Notes: a model not told the origin generated them from the letters alone. A stretch of 64,000 nucleotides of DNA from Diphasiastrum complanatum (GCA_029204225.1 CM055101.1:62748171-62812170), one strand, 5' to 3'; shown: positions 1 to 12,572, counted from the first letter of the stretch. Numbers and translations are program-made.

Positions 1-2017
1 TATTTGCCATTGACAAATTCACCTTTGGTTTCTTGGCAGGTACTAACTTCTGGGAGGACTGTATCCTCCATTTTGTTTCTGGGTGTTTCCACAGTTTTTC
101 ACTCAGTCGAAGTTCCAGTCTTAAGGAAAACCTTCGTTCTGCAGGTTGCACAAACTTCGATTATCAGTCTCAAGGGGATGGACTCATGATCAAAATTTGG
201 TGGTAGGAACAGATCTGGATGGATGGTTTGGTAACGGTAATGAAACATGATGAAGGCTTGGTGGCAGGGTGAAGGAACTGATAGTTCTACAGTTGCAACT
301 TTGGACCCTTGCAATGTCGAGCTTTGACCACCACTTGCTGGGTGACGAACTCACTTTATTTTGCAGGTTCACAGTTGTCTTCATCTTTCTTTTTTTGTAG
401 CTCTTTCTTTTGATTCGTTACTTTTGGATCTCTTTGGGCTTCATAGGAGGGGATTCAACTATCATTGCTCCAAAGAGTTTCTTGTGATCAAGATTGATCT
501 TACTCATCTGTTGCTTAAATTTTGTCTTTCCCTCCTCAGCTTCTTTGCTTAATTTCTTATGTCTTCTAGCTGCTTTGTCTGCTTCTTAGATCTTCGTTTG
601 GCTGATCAACCATTGTAGGTGGTAGTTAGTCTCCGCAAGACACTTGGAATGATCTATTAGCTGCTTCGGTAAGACTGTAAAAAATTGGGGATTTCTCAGA
701 AGAACAATGAAATGATGATAAACAAACAGATGGAAGGTAGGGTGGAAGTGGTGTCATCGGTAGATGGTGTGAATGATAGGCATGAGAATGGGCGCAAAAG
801 TATGGCAAGAGATCGGTTCAAGGAGACTGATTTTCCAATGCTTGTGTTTCCCTTTCTGAAGGATCCTCATCATGACTGGGGTACTTATTTTGATTGAGTC
901 TCTTTGAATTGCCCATCTATCTTTTTAGCCTTGTCTTTTTCATATTTGACTTGTGACCTTGGTTGTCAATCTTGTTGATGTTGTTGCTAGCAGCGTAACT
1001 GCTCCAGTGGATCCAAGCATATCCACTCTCTCTCCCCCCCCCCTCCCCCCCCCCCCCAAATCTGTCGATGGAGATGTTGTTGCTGGTAATTGTTCATGCT
1101 TAGGATTGGATCGGTGTGTGGAACACGTAGTTGAAAACATGTTGAACATGTGATTGGACTAAAGATTGAACAAATTTTAACTAAATTTGTTTCGATCTTG
1201 CTATAGTTGACTTGAAGATGAATATGGCAATGAGATATAGGAATCAGTTCGGACGTGATATGTACTTCGTAGATTTGGTAGATGCGCAAAAATCCGAAAC
1301 TCTGTATAAGGTGATTTGAAGATTGATATATGAATGAAAATGTGTTCTTGAGATGCTCTACGGAAGACTCTCATGCAGTAGGTATTTTTCATGCAAAAAT
1401 CAATCACACACTAGGAATGAAGAGCAACAAGGAAATAAACAAACTGTACACAGAGAGAGAGAACTGTATAGCACTTGTCGAACAAAATTTGGATTCATCA
1501 ACATTGATAATCTACCTTGATAGTTGCAATATGTCATTTGTTTTGTAGAGTAATGTGACTTACTTTGACATGCCCTTGTCAAAACAAGGCAGTGTTTGTG
1601 ACACTAAAATCTACCATCATTGATAGCAGATGTTGTAAGATATAGCTTGAGATGCAGATATGGTTGAGGTACTATGTCCTGAGGACCTCTCTGAAAAGGA
1701 GATTCAGAACCAAAGCTCTATTTGGATTTCCGAATTGTAGATTTATTGCGTATTGGCACATTGGAAATCTTATCAGCATGTGGAGAGACAAATAGATTTG
1801 GGATTGTGGAAGGGGAGAAAAATTGTCAATTCCTTGTAAAGATTTCTCTTGGTTGGACATTGTAGCAGATGACGGAATATCAATTTCACTTCCGTTCGAC
1901 TTGCATTATGGAACTGGTGTATTGTGCGGTGATGTAGAAGTTTGCAAGAAACTTTTCGATTGAGTAGCAGGTTTAACTGTTGGTTGCCATGGTGCTCGTG
2001 TTGTTGTCGTGAGGATC
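1..2017. other. No supported gene
   Basis: No reading frame here shows a recognisable domain; all are short and overlap on both strands. The stretch holds a C-rich run near 1027-1058. It may contain decayed sequence downstream of the minus-strand gag next to it, since pol would lie on this side, but no protease or reverse transcriptase motif is visible. Confidence 0.5.
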
Positions 2018-3330
2018 CTATCGTGATTCATAACTGACGTGACAGGCAGGTAGGATCTTAGTTGGTTGTCTCAAACAGTTTTTGAAACTGTGTTTTCTAA
2101 CACAGTTGGGACACTCAGCACGGTACACGATCTTGACTGGACAATCAACCATGAAGTGGCCAATTTCACCACAGATGAAACATCTGTTGTTCAATGGACC
2201 TTGTATAATGGCATAGCCATCTTGTATGGCTAATGGTTCTGGACTTTTAGATGGATATTCAGGATAAGTAAAGGAATGTCCAGATTGTGACGGTTGTTCT
2301 TCATATTGTTGGACTGTATGTGTTTGGATAGGCTGATATGAAGGACAAGCATCAACAGGATGCGTAGCCCGACAGTGTGGGCACCATATTGTTTTTTTGT
2401 CTATAAGATACCTGTGCATGATTTGACTGACCAGACATACTATTTTGGATAGACTTTAGGGTAGTTTGAAACTCATTGGTGAGTTGTTCCATCTGTAGTT
2501 GGTGTTGCTTATTAAGCAACTCCAACTAGGATTTCCAAAGCTGATCTTGGGTATCCTCGATCGGCTTTGACTCATGGACAGGAGCACGCGGTGTTCTTCT
2601 TTCTCTGGATTCGTCAACATCTGATCCCTCGTCTTCTTCTTTGATGGCATCAGACATAGCTAGCTTTTAGGCTCATATATTCATCATTGGATTTAAGATC
2701 ACGTCTAATCTATCTTGGAAGGCCGACTAAGAATTAGATGATGAGCATTTGTTCAAAGGGTTGTTCTTGTACTTGACTTTTGAGGCGCTTGAAATGCTCG
2801 ATATAGTCTTGTACATGTTCATCCTTTGCCATCTTGATATTACTCAATTTGACAAAAGGGGTCTCTATCAAGCAAAAGGGCTTAAAGCGCTTGATAAAGA
2901 ACTCTTTCAGAACTGACCAGTCTGTCTTATCTTCACGATCGAGGTTAAAAAACCAGTCACGTGCTTTAGCGATCATGGTCATTAAAAAAAGTTGGACCAT
3001 AGTAGTGGGAGATGTTTCGCCATACACATCACATGCATTCTCAAAGATTTGCAAAAATCTTTGAGGGTCCGAACTACCGTCAAACTTTGGTAGATCTAGC
3101 TTGGGTGTACGTCTCTCAAGATGAGCACAGTGGGTAGCAGAAGCACCATTAAGGTTGGTTCTGGCCTGAGAGGGTTCAATACCATAAGAATGGGCTCGTG
3201 CTCATGAAGACTCGGCCCTATTAGGTTCTTGTTCCTCAAATGGGTTTGCAGATGATCCATGTATTTGGGCCCCCATTCGGTAGAACCTATGACGTCTGAT
3301 TTGTTCAGCTACAGGGGACCTTACCTCGTA
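2018..3330 (-). pseudogene. Broken Ty3-type gag
   Basis: Reading leftwards, the first recognisable block (about 3120-2734) has the start LPKFDGSSDPQRFLQIF followed by a helical region with ARDWFFNLDREDKTDWS and FFIKRFKPF. This is the typical pattern of the retrotransposon gag domain of Ty3 elements. A linker follows (2650-2456). A block at 2419-2018 contains the zinc knuckle CFICGEIGHFMVDC (CX2CX4HX4C) and a second Cys-rich stretch. The blocks lie in different frames separated by stops, so the gene is dead. No protease or RT follows. The assignment to Ty3 rests on the gag pattern only. Confidence 0.75.
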
Positions 3331-3439
3331 TAGATAATCGTTTGGGATTTGAGAATCTGTATGCTGGTCCAATGGGTACTGTTGTGTCTTTTTGGTGTTG
3401 GGTATGCTTTTCTGGTTATTTTGAAATTTTTGATTTGTT

Positions 3440-3549
3440 TGGTGTTTTTTTTGGATTTTTGGTGTTTTTTTTGGATTTTTGGTGTTTTTTGGATTTTTAG
3501 GATGTTTAAGGAAGTGAAGGGAGAGACTCAGTTTTTTTTTTTTTTTTAG
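3440..3549. repeat. T-rich tandem repeat and poly-T
   Basis: About three copies of a roughly 20-bp unit with the core GGTGTTTTTTTTGGATTTTT occur in a row, followed after a short gap by a run of about 18 T. Confidence 0.8.
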
Positions 3550-3574
3550 TCTCTAAGGCTTTGGGGAGATGGTG

Positions 3575-3790
3575 GTTCGGTCGAAATGCCAATCAGAGGT
3601 GTCGTTTGAAAGTTCTTTGGTTTGGCGTGGATTTGGTCCGGTTGAGATGCTGAGGAACCCCTTCGGTCGAGATTGGACCTAGAACCTTCGGTCGAGATTT
3701 GATCATTTCTGTCGGTCGAGATGTGATCGAAACCCGTCAGTTGAGATATGATCGAAAAGCCGTCGGTTGGAATGAAATGCCTAATTATTA
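3575..3790. repeat. Degenerate GGTCGAGAT array
   Basis: About seven variants of the unit CGGTCGAGAT (also CGGTCGAAAT, CAGTTGAGAT, CGGTTGGAAT) recur at irregular spacing of roughly 25-35 bp. The array stops just before copia element A. Confidence 0.6.
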
Positions 3791-3871
3791 GATCTAGTTG
3801 AATCGTCCCCATCCTAGCCATGGTCATCAGACTCATGTGATTGTGATGCATGAGACTGGGACTGCGATACC

Positions 3872-4598
3872 TGTGAAGTTTTTAGCACGTTTGAACTTCA
3901 CCACACACCCTACAGGATCTTACTAAGGTGTTGTGATTGCACAAGATTGATCAAAGAACAGTATGCTTGAAAAATCTAAGACAAGAGCACAATGACATAC
4001 ATCTGATGAAAAAATGTAACTCTTCACTATGAAAAATGAATGTCAGAAATAATTCTAAGTGTTTAGTATGGGAAAAAGAGGCTGCTCTCGGGTAGAGAGA
4101 GAAAATCAAGCATAGAAAACTTGGGTAGAGAGAGAATGAGTCCAAAACACCAAAATCTCAATACTCACAATATGGCAAAACATGCCCAACTTTCCCTACA
4201 TGAGAGAGACTCGAATTCCTACAGTGGAGTTGCATGGAAAGTCCACTTATCTGAACTAATTCACCTACCATAGATCCACATGTGTAACTGCATCCATGTA
4301 TGCATGTACTGCATGTCAACTCATAAAACTGCCTAGACATGTGTAGATCACAAAAACTACTTTGCATGTTGCATGCACTAATTGTATTTGGCTTGCATGC
4401 ATACAATAAGACTTTGCATGCTATCTAAACATCTGCATGTCATCATAATTGAACCTATCTAACTCAAATCCGAGCTACACTAGAAGAATATGTGCTCAAT
4501 TCAGACTCCTTTTACGTACAACATGAAATTTAGTGGAAATCACCATGGACATGACCCCAAACTCGAGATAGGAAGATAATATTTTAATAATTTTCACA
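3872..4598 (-). repeat. 3' LTR of copia A
   Basis: This is a complete 727-bp copy that matches 6988-7609 plus 11172-11283 closely. The adjoining interior (CTCCTTAA on the plus strand, TTAAGGAG on the coding strand) fits a polypurine tract. Confidence 0.9.
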
Positions 4599-4662
4599 CT
4601 CCTTAAAATTTATGTTCCTATCAACATAGACTTCGAAATTAGGCCAAGGTTTGACCTCATCT

Positions 4663-6294
4663 TTATAAATACCTTCTTGAGTAGAGGCTTGGTGAGAAGA
4701 TCTGCAACACAATCTGAAGATGAAACATGCTCCAATGAGGTCTCTCTCCCAATGACTTTTTCTCAAACAAAATGATGAGCCACTTCAATATGCTTGCTCC
4801 ATGAATGACTGGATTATTTGCAAGAGCTTGAGCTGAAATGTTATCATTCTTGATAATTGGTAAATCTTCATCTGCATAACACTTTAGCTCCAAAAGTAGC
4901 CTTTTGATCCATAAAACCTCTTTTGTTGTGGTTGTAAGAGATTTATATTCAGCTTCACAGGATGATAAAGAAATAGTTGCCTGCTTCTTTGATAGCCAAG
5001 AAACCAAATTTCTTCCAAGAAATATAGTGTAAGCACTTGTGGATTTCTTATCCAACCTGTCTCCTACAAAATTTGAATCTGAAAAAGCAATCAAAGTCAG
5101 ATCTTCTCCTTCATAGAATAGTCCATAATCCAAGGTAGAAGATATATACCTCAAGACTCTTTTAGCCAACTTCCAATGATATAACTTTGGATCTTGCATG
5201 TGTTGACTTAGCTAATGAACACAAAAGCTTAGATCAAGCCTAGTCACTGTTAACCAAATAAGTGAGCCAATAAGATTCCTATAAAGAGTGATGTCCTCAA
5301 AGGATTTTTCATCATCTTTAGTAGGAACTTTTATAGTGTGCTCCATAGGTGTATCTATGCCTTAACAATTTTCCATATGAAATTTTCTGAGCATGGAAAG
5401 TGCATATCTACTTTGGCTTATAAATGCATGAACTTTCCAAAAATCTATCTCAAGGCCTAGAATATAGTGAAGAACTCCTAAGTCCTGCATCTTAAACTTA
5501 GTACCAGGTGCATGCTTAGTCTCTTCAACTAACTTCTCATTGTTTCCACAAAGAATGATATCATCTACATAGATGAGAAGAATAATTACAAAGTTATCTA
5601 CAAATTATAATACAGAGAAGGGTCATATTCACTTAGACAAAATCTGAGTGATATGAGATAGGAATTGGGCCTTGCATACCAAGACCTTGGTGTCTATTTC
5701 AGTCCATACAGACTTTTGAACAAAAGACAAACTTTTGATTCATCACCTTCCTTCACAAAACCTAGAGGCTGTTCCATATAAATCTCCTCCTCAAGGTAAC
5801 CATTGAGAAATGCATTAGAAACATCAAGCTGGAACATACTCCATTTGTGAAATGTACTCTCCTCCACTATCACTTCTTAAAGCTTTTAACTTGAAAGGAA
5901 ACCGCTTCTCTACATAAGCTTTGAAAGTAAGAAAAACATCATAAACCATGGCTTTTGAAGACAACATATAGATCCAAGAATAGTATAATCATCTACAAAA
6001 GAGACAAAGTAGTTGGCTCCTCCTTTGCTCTTAGTTAATGAGAAATGAACATCAGAATGTACAAGTTCAAATGGTTGCTTTGTCTTGATACTTGCCTTCT
6101 ATGTGACTTTGCCAGCACACAAGCTTCACAAGGTAGAAGCTCCTTTGATAGTGTCTTTGGTAGACCAATAGCTTTTCCTTCTTTGACCATAGATTGCATG
6201 GCTTTGAAATTGGGATGACCCAATCTCTTATGCCATAGATCCTCCTGTAGAACCTTGGTCTCATAAGCAATATCTGCAATCTAGGATCTAACAC
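4663..6294 (-). pseudogene. Copia A pol remnant: integrase, RT, RNase H
   Basis: Reading leftwards, 6294-6035 is an integrase zinc-domain piece (GHPNFK, then CEACVLAKSH). 5900-5215 is RT sequence in several frames. 5199-4663 is RNase H with KRVLRYISSTLDYGL, FSDSNFVGD, SWLSKKQATISLSSCEAEY and LLLEL. Stops and frameshifts interrupt all parts and the gag-protease half is absent, so the element can only have moved using proteins supplied by relatives. Confidence 0.88.
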
Positions 6295-6974
6295 AGATGT
6301 TGATCCACCCTATATAATCTAGCAACAGATGTGAGAACAAACTCTCAATACAGAAAATCAATCTATCTTGAATTTGCATCTTGCTTCAGTCACAAAAGAA
6401 GAAGCACATGCAAGCAAAAAGTCTATCTCTCCCACGAGTTTCAAAGTACTGATAAACTCTCTAGGAACTTACTTTCAACTCAAACACAGTAATATGTGTG
6501 AAATGAAAAGTCTAAGACCTCAAAACACTCACTTCTATCCAATTCTATTCGATTGACAATGAAAATTGATGAAAATGGTGAAAAAGATAGATGTGTGCTC
6601 ACTTTGGCATATCCCAAGAGTTGAGTACCCTCTCAAACTCTGTGATTGCCTAGAACTCTTCTAAAAACAAATCAAATTGATTTAGAAGCAAGAGCAACAC
6701 ATTCTACTCTTCAATAACTATCCAACAAGCTATAGAACATCAAATTTGGATCATTCCTTGAAAAGTAACACTCATTAATGAGGGTTGATTTCACACATGT
6801 GAGCTCTCTGTCCATACAGAGCTCCGCTGGATTAGATCAGCCTTGATTTGATCCACTTATGGTCCACAGATTGCTTGTTTCTCAGTGAGTTTGAATCCCT
6901 CTCCAAAATCCGAATTCCTACAAGCAAAAACACTGATGATCTGATGTATACACTCTCACCTCTTCAAAGCATGA

Positions 6975-6987
6975 AGCTCTGATACCA
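6975..6987 (-). other. Primer binding site of copia A
   Basis: The coding strand reads TGGTATCAGAGC directly after the right LTR. This is the usual copia site complementary to initiator methionine tRNA. Confidence 0.88.
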
Positions 6988-7609
6988 TGTGAAGTTTTTA
7001 GCACGTGTGAACTTCACCACAGACCCTACAGGATCTTACTGAGGTGTCGTGATTGCACAAGATTGATCAAAGAACAGTATGCTTGAAAAATCTAAGGCAA
7101 GGGCACAATGGCATACATCTGATGAAAAAATGTAACTCTTCACTATGAGAAATGAATGTCAGAAATAATTCTAAGTGTTCAGTATGGGAAAAAGAGGCTG
7201 CTCTCAGGTAGAGAGAGAAAATCAAGCATAGAAAACTCGGGTAGAGATAGAATGAGTCCAAAACCCCAAAATCTCAATATTCACAATATGGCAAAACATG
7301 TCCAGCTTTTCCTACATGAGAGAGACTCGAACTCCTACAGTGAGTTGCATGGAAAGTCCACTTATCTGAACTAATTCACCTACCATAGATCCACATGTGT
7401 AACTGCATGCATGTATGTTGCATGTACTGCATGTCAACTCATAAAACTGTCTAGACATGTGTAGATCACAAAAACTACTTTGCATGTTGCATGCACTGAT
7501 TGCATGTGGCTTGCATGCTTACAAAAAGACTTTGCATGCTATCTAAACATCTACCTGTCATCATAATTGAACCTATCTAGCTCAAATCCGAGCTACACTA
7601 GAAGGATAT
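6988..7609 (-). repeat. 5' LTR of copia A, first part
   Basis: This matches the left LTR from its first base and stops at GATAT, where element B is inserted. The LTR resumes at 11172. Confidence 0.9.
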
Positions 7610-8084
7610 TGTGAAAAAAGTACAAAAGGACCAAGAGTGGATCCTAATCTGATCCTCAAGAGGGATTGGTTGTCAGATTACTTGATCTATCAATCTACTT
7701 TAGATTAAGATCAATCTAGATCAATTCTAGACACAAAATCCTAACAAGAACAATCATTAATTGAAGGTAAGTGTACTTTATGGTTTCACACATGTGAAAC
7801 ACTATCTGAGTACGGACTCCAACCTGAAAATCAAGTACACATTGATAGAACCTCAAAACAATGAAAACGAATGTAGACAAATGGAGAGAATCACTCAAAA
7901 TTGCTTCCAAAACCAAGATTGGTGTCTCACATTGATTATGGCCAAATGTGGCTCTATATATACAATAAGTGGGAGCTCGTGGTACTGATCATCTCTATGA
8001 TCTCAAAAGTGTGAAGGTGGTTTGTCATATGATGATTCATCATGCAAAACTGACACTTGGTCTAATATTGAAATCAAAAGGCAT

Positions 8085-8757
8085 TTATATCTCAATAAGG
8101 CTAACTACTTGCTTATGGATATAAGTGTCCACTTTGGATGCTTCACTTATTCTTAAAAGAAGTTTACAACTTGCCTTTAAGATTGAAAACTTACAATTTT
8201 CATCTTTATGAATGAACACATCATTCATGATCTTATTGAAACCAAAAGATACTACATTATGAAGATATTTCCATTTTCTTGACTTCATAACTAATGTAAG
8301 CTTACAAGGAAAACATATTTTGCTATCTTTTAAGGCTTCACACTCAACTAGTATTGCCTTAATCCACCTTTGAGATACAAAAATCTCTTCAAAGCAAAAT
8401 GGTTCTTCATAAGTTGACATGAGAGCATAAATGAAACTATTTTCATTAAGCCTCATTCGCCTTTCCACAAAGGAAACACCTTTCCTTCGACTTGTCCTTC
8501 TTGTATTTGCATTTTGAACTTGAAGCTCCATCCTTTACCTCGGCCCCCTTGCTTTGGTTCTCCTTGGATGGATTGGTCTTCTTTTTGTAGCATCTTGAGA
8601 AAAAATATCCTCCCTTGCCACAAAGGTTGCACTCATGATCCTTTCTTTCCTTCAATAGGATGCCACCTATTGATGCCATGTGAATAAAAACTTGTGATAT
8701 GATTCTACAAATGTAATTTGTGACTTTCAAGAGACTAGATTTGAACATCTTCAACAA
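8085..8757 (-). pseudogene. Copia B gag zinc knuckle and pol remnant
   Basis: 8757-8446 holds a degraded zinc-knuckle region (CNLCGKGGYFFSRCYKK, with the usual His replaced, and a second CFLCGKA). 8531-8085 follows in another frame and resembles the start of copia RT (YALMSTYEEPFCFEEI, then a W...A.L pattern). Protease and integrase between them have been deleted. No intact domain remains. Confidence 0.7.
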
Positions 8758-8759
8758 TC

Positions 8760-10340
8760 TAGAAGGATCTACAAAAGATCTAGCTCACAAACCTAAGAAT
8801 CAATCTTCACAAAAATGACTAGTCACTTAGAAACTTTGCTTTGAACACTAAGACAAAAGCACACAATCTTTGAATCAAATCAATAAAGAGATCAAATCCA
8901 ATCTCCTATTGGACTCATCAAATACCAATGACTCTTTCTTTTGAAAGTTGAAATGGATATGAAAAAGATTTGACACCTAGATTTTCCTTTTCACTTGACT
9001 AGTTCTCTCAACACTTGAGATTCTTGAACAAAAGATGGGTTTTGTTTCAAATACATGAAAATCAAACTTAATCACTTCTTTTGGACTCACTCTTGACCCA
9101 AATAATCTCACACTTGAAATTTAGAATGAATTTGATTTGATTTGACAACAAACTATACCACCAATTTTTCACAAAGCTTAAAAAATTAGACAACTAGAGA
9201 TTCACAAAGATCTCAACCATGCATGAATACTCAAATATGGACTCCTCATTCTAGACATCCAATGGGATCTCAAATTGACCCCTCACACTCTCACAAAGAA
9301 AGTTGAATAGAACTAATTTGAGTTTCATACATACGATGTCAATTTTTGCTCAATAAATTGATTCAATCACCCCTATTGGATTCCACCAATTACTCTACCT
9401 CTTAAGACTTGGAATGAAATTCAAAATCAAAAGTGGTGATTTTTCTCAATAAGATATTGTGCTTCAAAGAGCTAATGCCACTTAGAAAGATTTGATCACC
9501 TAGGAAGAGACAAACTCTCCACCAATAACAACACATAATGAGCTTCTAGATCTCGCCCTCTACAAAGGAAGGAACTCTTAGAAAATTGGATCTCTCTCTA
9601 CACATTTTCCATAGACACCTTAATGACTCTTTTCAAACCTTACAATCACTCAAACAGATTGAGTAGGGCTGAACAATGTGACTTGGATCTCAATCTCTTT
9701 TCTAGAACTCTCAATTGAAGCCAATCTATGTCAAATTCTACAAAAGATTTGCATAGATGCTCTATATGCACTAGAAACTCTCAAAGGTTTCACTTGGAGG
9801 ACAAATCCAAAGATGTTTTCTAGCAAATTGATGCTTCTAAACTTGACCCTATCACTCTTGAACAAATCTAGAGTGATGGTACAATGGATTTCAACCTCTC
9901 ACCTTGCATATCACTTCTTAATCTATGATTTTTAGCAAAATCTCTCTTAACTTCAACATACACTCAAAAAATTAGAGAAGATCAATTAATGCACCTATTT
10001 CAGGCTTCAATTTTAATTTTTTGGCTGATCTAATCCAAGAACTATCAAAGGATTAGATTTACTATAGAAAATGCTTGATTTTGCACCAAAAATCACTCAA
10101 ATTGGGTAAGTGAGTCAAATTCTACAAATTTTTGAAATTTATCAGCCAAAAATGGAGATGTACGGCCTCACACGTGTGAAAAGGGTTCCTACAGCCCACA
10201 ACAAGATCTGGACCAAAAATTTTGAGGATAGCTATCAAATCCAACTCGCTACACAAAATTTGACTAGTTTCCAAAAAATTGCTAATTTTGGCTTTGATTT
10301 GGATTAACCCTATCAATTTCAACAAAACCTCTTGTACTAG
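8760..10340. other. Long untranslated leader of copia B
   Basis: This is the interior between the gag remnant and the primer site. It is AT-rich and contains only short chance frames. One CACACGTGTG palindrome is at 10169-10178. Confidence 0.6.
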
Positions 10341-10352
10341 GCTCTGATACCA

Positions 10353-11171
10353 TGTGCAAAAAGTACAAAAAGGACCAAGAGTGGATCCTAATCTGATCCT
10401 CAAGAGGGATTGGTTGTCTAATTACTTGATCTATCAATCTACTTCAGATAAAGATCAATCTAGATCAATTCTAGACACAAAATCCTAACAAGAACAATCA
10501 TTAATTGAAGGTAAGTGTACTTTATGGTTTCACACGTGTGAAACACTGTCTGAGTATGTACTCCAACTTGAAAATCAAGTACACATTGATAGAACCTCAA
10601 AACAATCAAAACAAATGTAGACAAATGGAGAGAATCACTCAAAATTGCTTCCAAAACCAAGATTGGTGTCTCACATTGATTATGGCCAAATGTGGCTCTA
10701 TATATACAATAAGTGGGAGATTGTGGTACTGATCATCCCTATGATCCCACATGTGTGAAGGTGCTTTGTCATATGATGATTTATCATGCAAAACTGACAC
10801 TTGGACAAAACCTTCTTTTTTGAGCACTTTTGGTCCATTTTCCTTCTATATGGAGATCTACTTGGAAATCTTCTAGAAGTCAAAATTCGCCTACTTCAGC
10901 TTATTCCACCTATGTGAGCTGTCCTCTACACATGGGATATGACACCTAACCAAAGGATGTGGCTCATGCAATCAATAGATTGATGCCATGTGTCATATGT
11001 CTAGAAAACTAGTTTTTGGCCTTTTTAGCCACTAGAACTTGAATTAAATCATATGTACAACCTATATGATTATGGTACATGACAAGTACACTATTTTAAC
11101 ACGTGGAAACAGGGTCCACACATGTATGTTTATCTATATACAAGATTTTTGGCCTCTACGCATTTTTCACA
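10353..11171 (-). repeat. 5' LTR of copia B
   Basis: This complete 819-bp LTR runs from TGTGCAAAAAG to TTTTTCACA. It includes the palindrome CACACGTGTG at 10531-10540. Confidence 0.9.
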
Positions 11172-11283
11172 GATATGTGCTCAATTCACACTCCTTTTAT
11201 GTACAACATGAAATTTAGTGGAAATCACCATGGACATGACCTCAAATTCGAGATAGGAAGATAATATTTTAATAATCTTCACA
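11172..11283 (-). repeat. 5' LTR of copia A, second part
   Basis: The sequence continues the interrupted LTR with TGTGCTCAATTC and ends CTTCACA, matching 4490-4598. Confidence 0.9.
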
Positions 11284-11332
11284 ATACCTACGTGCAACGA
11301 AGATGTGTAAATTTTGTAAATGATGTTGTTAG

Positions 11333-11480
11333 AGTGTCCGACTGAAGAATTTGCAATTGAGCATGGCCAGAATCCTACATTTCTTCTACAGGGACATTGA
11401 TGGCTACTCCTCTGCCGAGGCCATGAAAAGTTTTGATAGAATAGACAAGGATCCAGCAACCTAATTGGATGCAAAGAAAG
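11333..11480 (+). pseudogene. 3'-end fragment of a kaurene synthase-like gene
   Basis: About 140 bp are nearly identical to the end of the terpene synthase gene at 37685-37840. They cover the last part of the final exon (LSMARILHFFYRDIDGYSS), the stop region and about 25 bp of 3' UTR. Relative to that gene, 23 bp are missing just before the stop (after AAAAGTTTTG), which shifts the frame. Nothing of the other exons is found upstream, where copia A is inserted nearby. It is a gene fragment, not a working gene. Confidence 0.9.
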
Positions 11481-11803
11481 ACACATCAATCCTGCCTTGC
11501 TTTACAAACGATCGTGTGACATACTAGTGACCTGCTTATTTAGTGACAAATCACTATGTTCTTCATTTTTATTGGTAGGTGTATGAATCTTAGGATCCTA
11601 CAATATATATACCACAATAGTTAATTTACTTTCTATCTCTTTTTTTAGCTTTTAGGAAATTGCCCTAATTAGCTATTGTGATCGTTTGTTTGCTAGGCAA
11701 GTTTAGATGACTTAATGGTAAAAAGAACACAGCCTCCAAAAATATATAGACACTTTTTGTGGGTAAGTGGCCATTGCCCGTCATAGACGGGCACAACCAA
11801 CTA

Positions 11804-11855
<52 letters not shown>

Positions 11856-12290
11856 CCACTTGCCAAATAATTTTATAAAATTAAAAATATTTTTGATATA
11901 CAAGGAGTTTACCAAGGCAAAAAAATGTTGCCTATTTAAGGGGGGTCCAAGGTTTTTATTATTTATCTCAACGTTCAAACTGATCCAAATTTGACAATCA
12001 CCATAAGATAATACGAAAATTAGGTGAACATCCTCCGGAAATACTTTACTTGCAACTTGACAACACTGTTGGGGAAAATAAAAATCAAATTGTCTTGGCA
12101 TACTTGTCCATGCTTGTAGAGAAAAAAAAATTCAAAAAAAATATTTTCGAGCCCACTTTGTATGTCTACCCTATATCCATTTGTGATATTTGACTGTTGA
12201 TTGCTTTTTTATTTTTTTGTTTTTTTGCTCTTGGGAGTTTTTCGTAAGACACGTTGGAATAATATTCCATCTTTATATGATCGAAATTTG
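11481..12290. other. No gene seen; TA microsatellite
   Basis: AT-rich sequence with a TA run at 11805-11853 and no domain-bearing frame. Confidence 0.6.
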
Positions 12291-12302
12291 GAATGTTTGT
12301 GC

Positions 12303-12572
12303 AGCGATCCATCATGGGGTGGTCTCCCACACATGACGAGTACATGCATGCGTATTCCCACGGTATGCAGGCAATACTCGAGTTATTGGAGAGGCAGGGC
12401 GTGTGTAAAAACTGGGATGCAGCTCCTCAGGTACGACATGAAATCCATTTTATGTTTTTTAAACTTGCTATTCTCTCTGACTCCCATACGATTGTTGGGA
12501 AGACTAATTCATGTGTCTTGCACATGCAAAAACAACAAGGTCCACATGACGGAGCTGATGAGGAGGATTAGG
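12303..12572 (+). pseudogene. Two exon-like segments of an unrecognised gene
   Basis: A segment starting after the acceptor-like TTTGTGCAG reads RSIMGWSPTHDEYMHAYSHG and continues to a coding-like end before the donor GTACGA (about 12430). A second short segment after 12530 ends in an acidic tail, GPHDGADEED, and a stop. The first has the look of conserved helical protein, but I do not recognise it. It could be a fragment of a host gene captured or stranded here. Confidence 0.3.

Larger units (their letters stand above)
7610..11171 (-). mobile_element. Copia-like element B nested in the LTR of A
   Basis: The element starts TGTGAAAAAAG and ends TTTTTCACA. The 5-bp duplication GATAT lies at 7605-7609 and 11172-11176. 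The right LTR (10353-11171, 819 bp) is complete. The left copy (7610 to about 8062) matches only its first 450 bp and then changes into internal sequence, so a deletion removed the end of the 3' LTR and most of pol. TGGTATCAGAGC on the coding strand at 10341-10352 is the primer site. B is younger than A, since it lies inside A's LTR. Confidence 0.92.
3872..11283 (-). mobile_element. Copia element A (LTRs, partial pol), minus strand
   Basis: The element starts TGTGAAG and ends CTTCACA. The 5-bp duplication ATACC flanks it at 3867-3871 and 11284-11288. The left LTR is 3872-4598 (727 bp). The right LTR is 6988-7609 continued at 11172-11283, split by element B. Subtracting the B target duplication gives about 729 bp, so both copies match in length. 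The primer binding site is next to the right LTR, which makes that the 5' LTR and the element minus-strand. Only integrase, RT and RNase H remnants are present; gag and protease are missing. Confidence 0.93.

Noticed and set aside
9678-10307. Open frames in the interior of copia B
   Set aside because: They are in the untranslated leader between the primer site and gag and have no recognisable feature.
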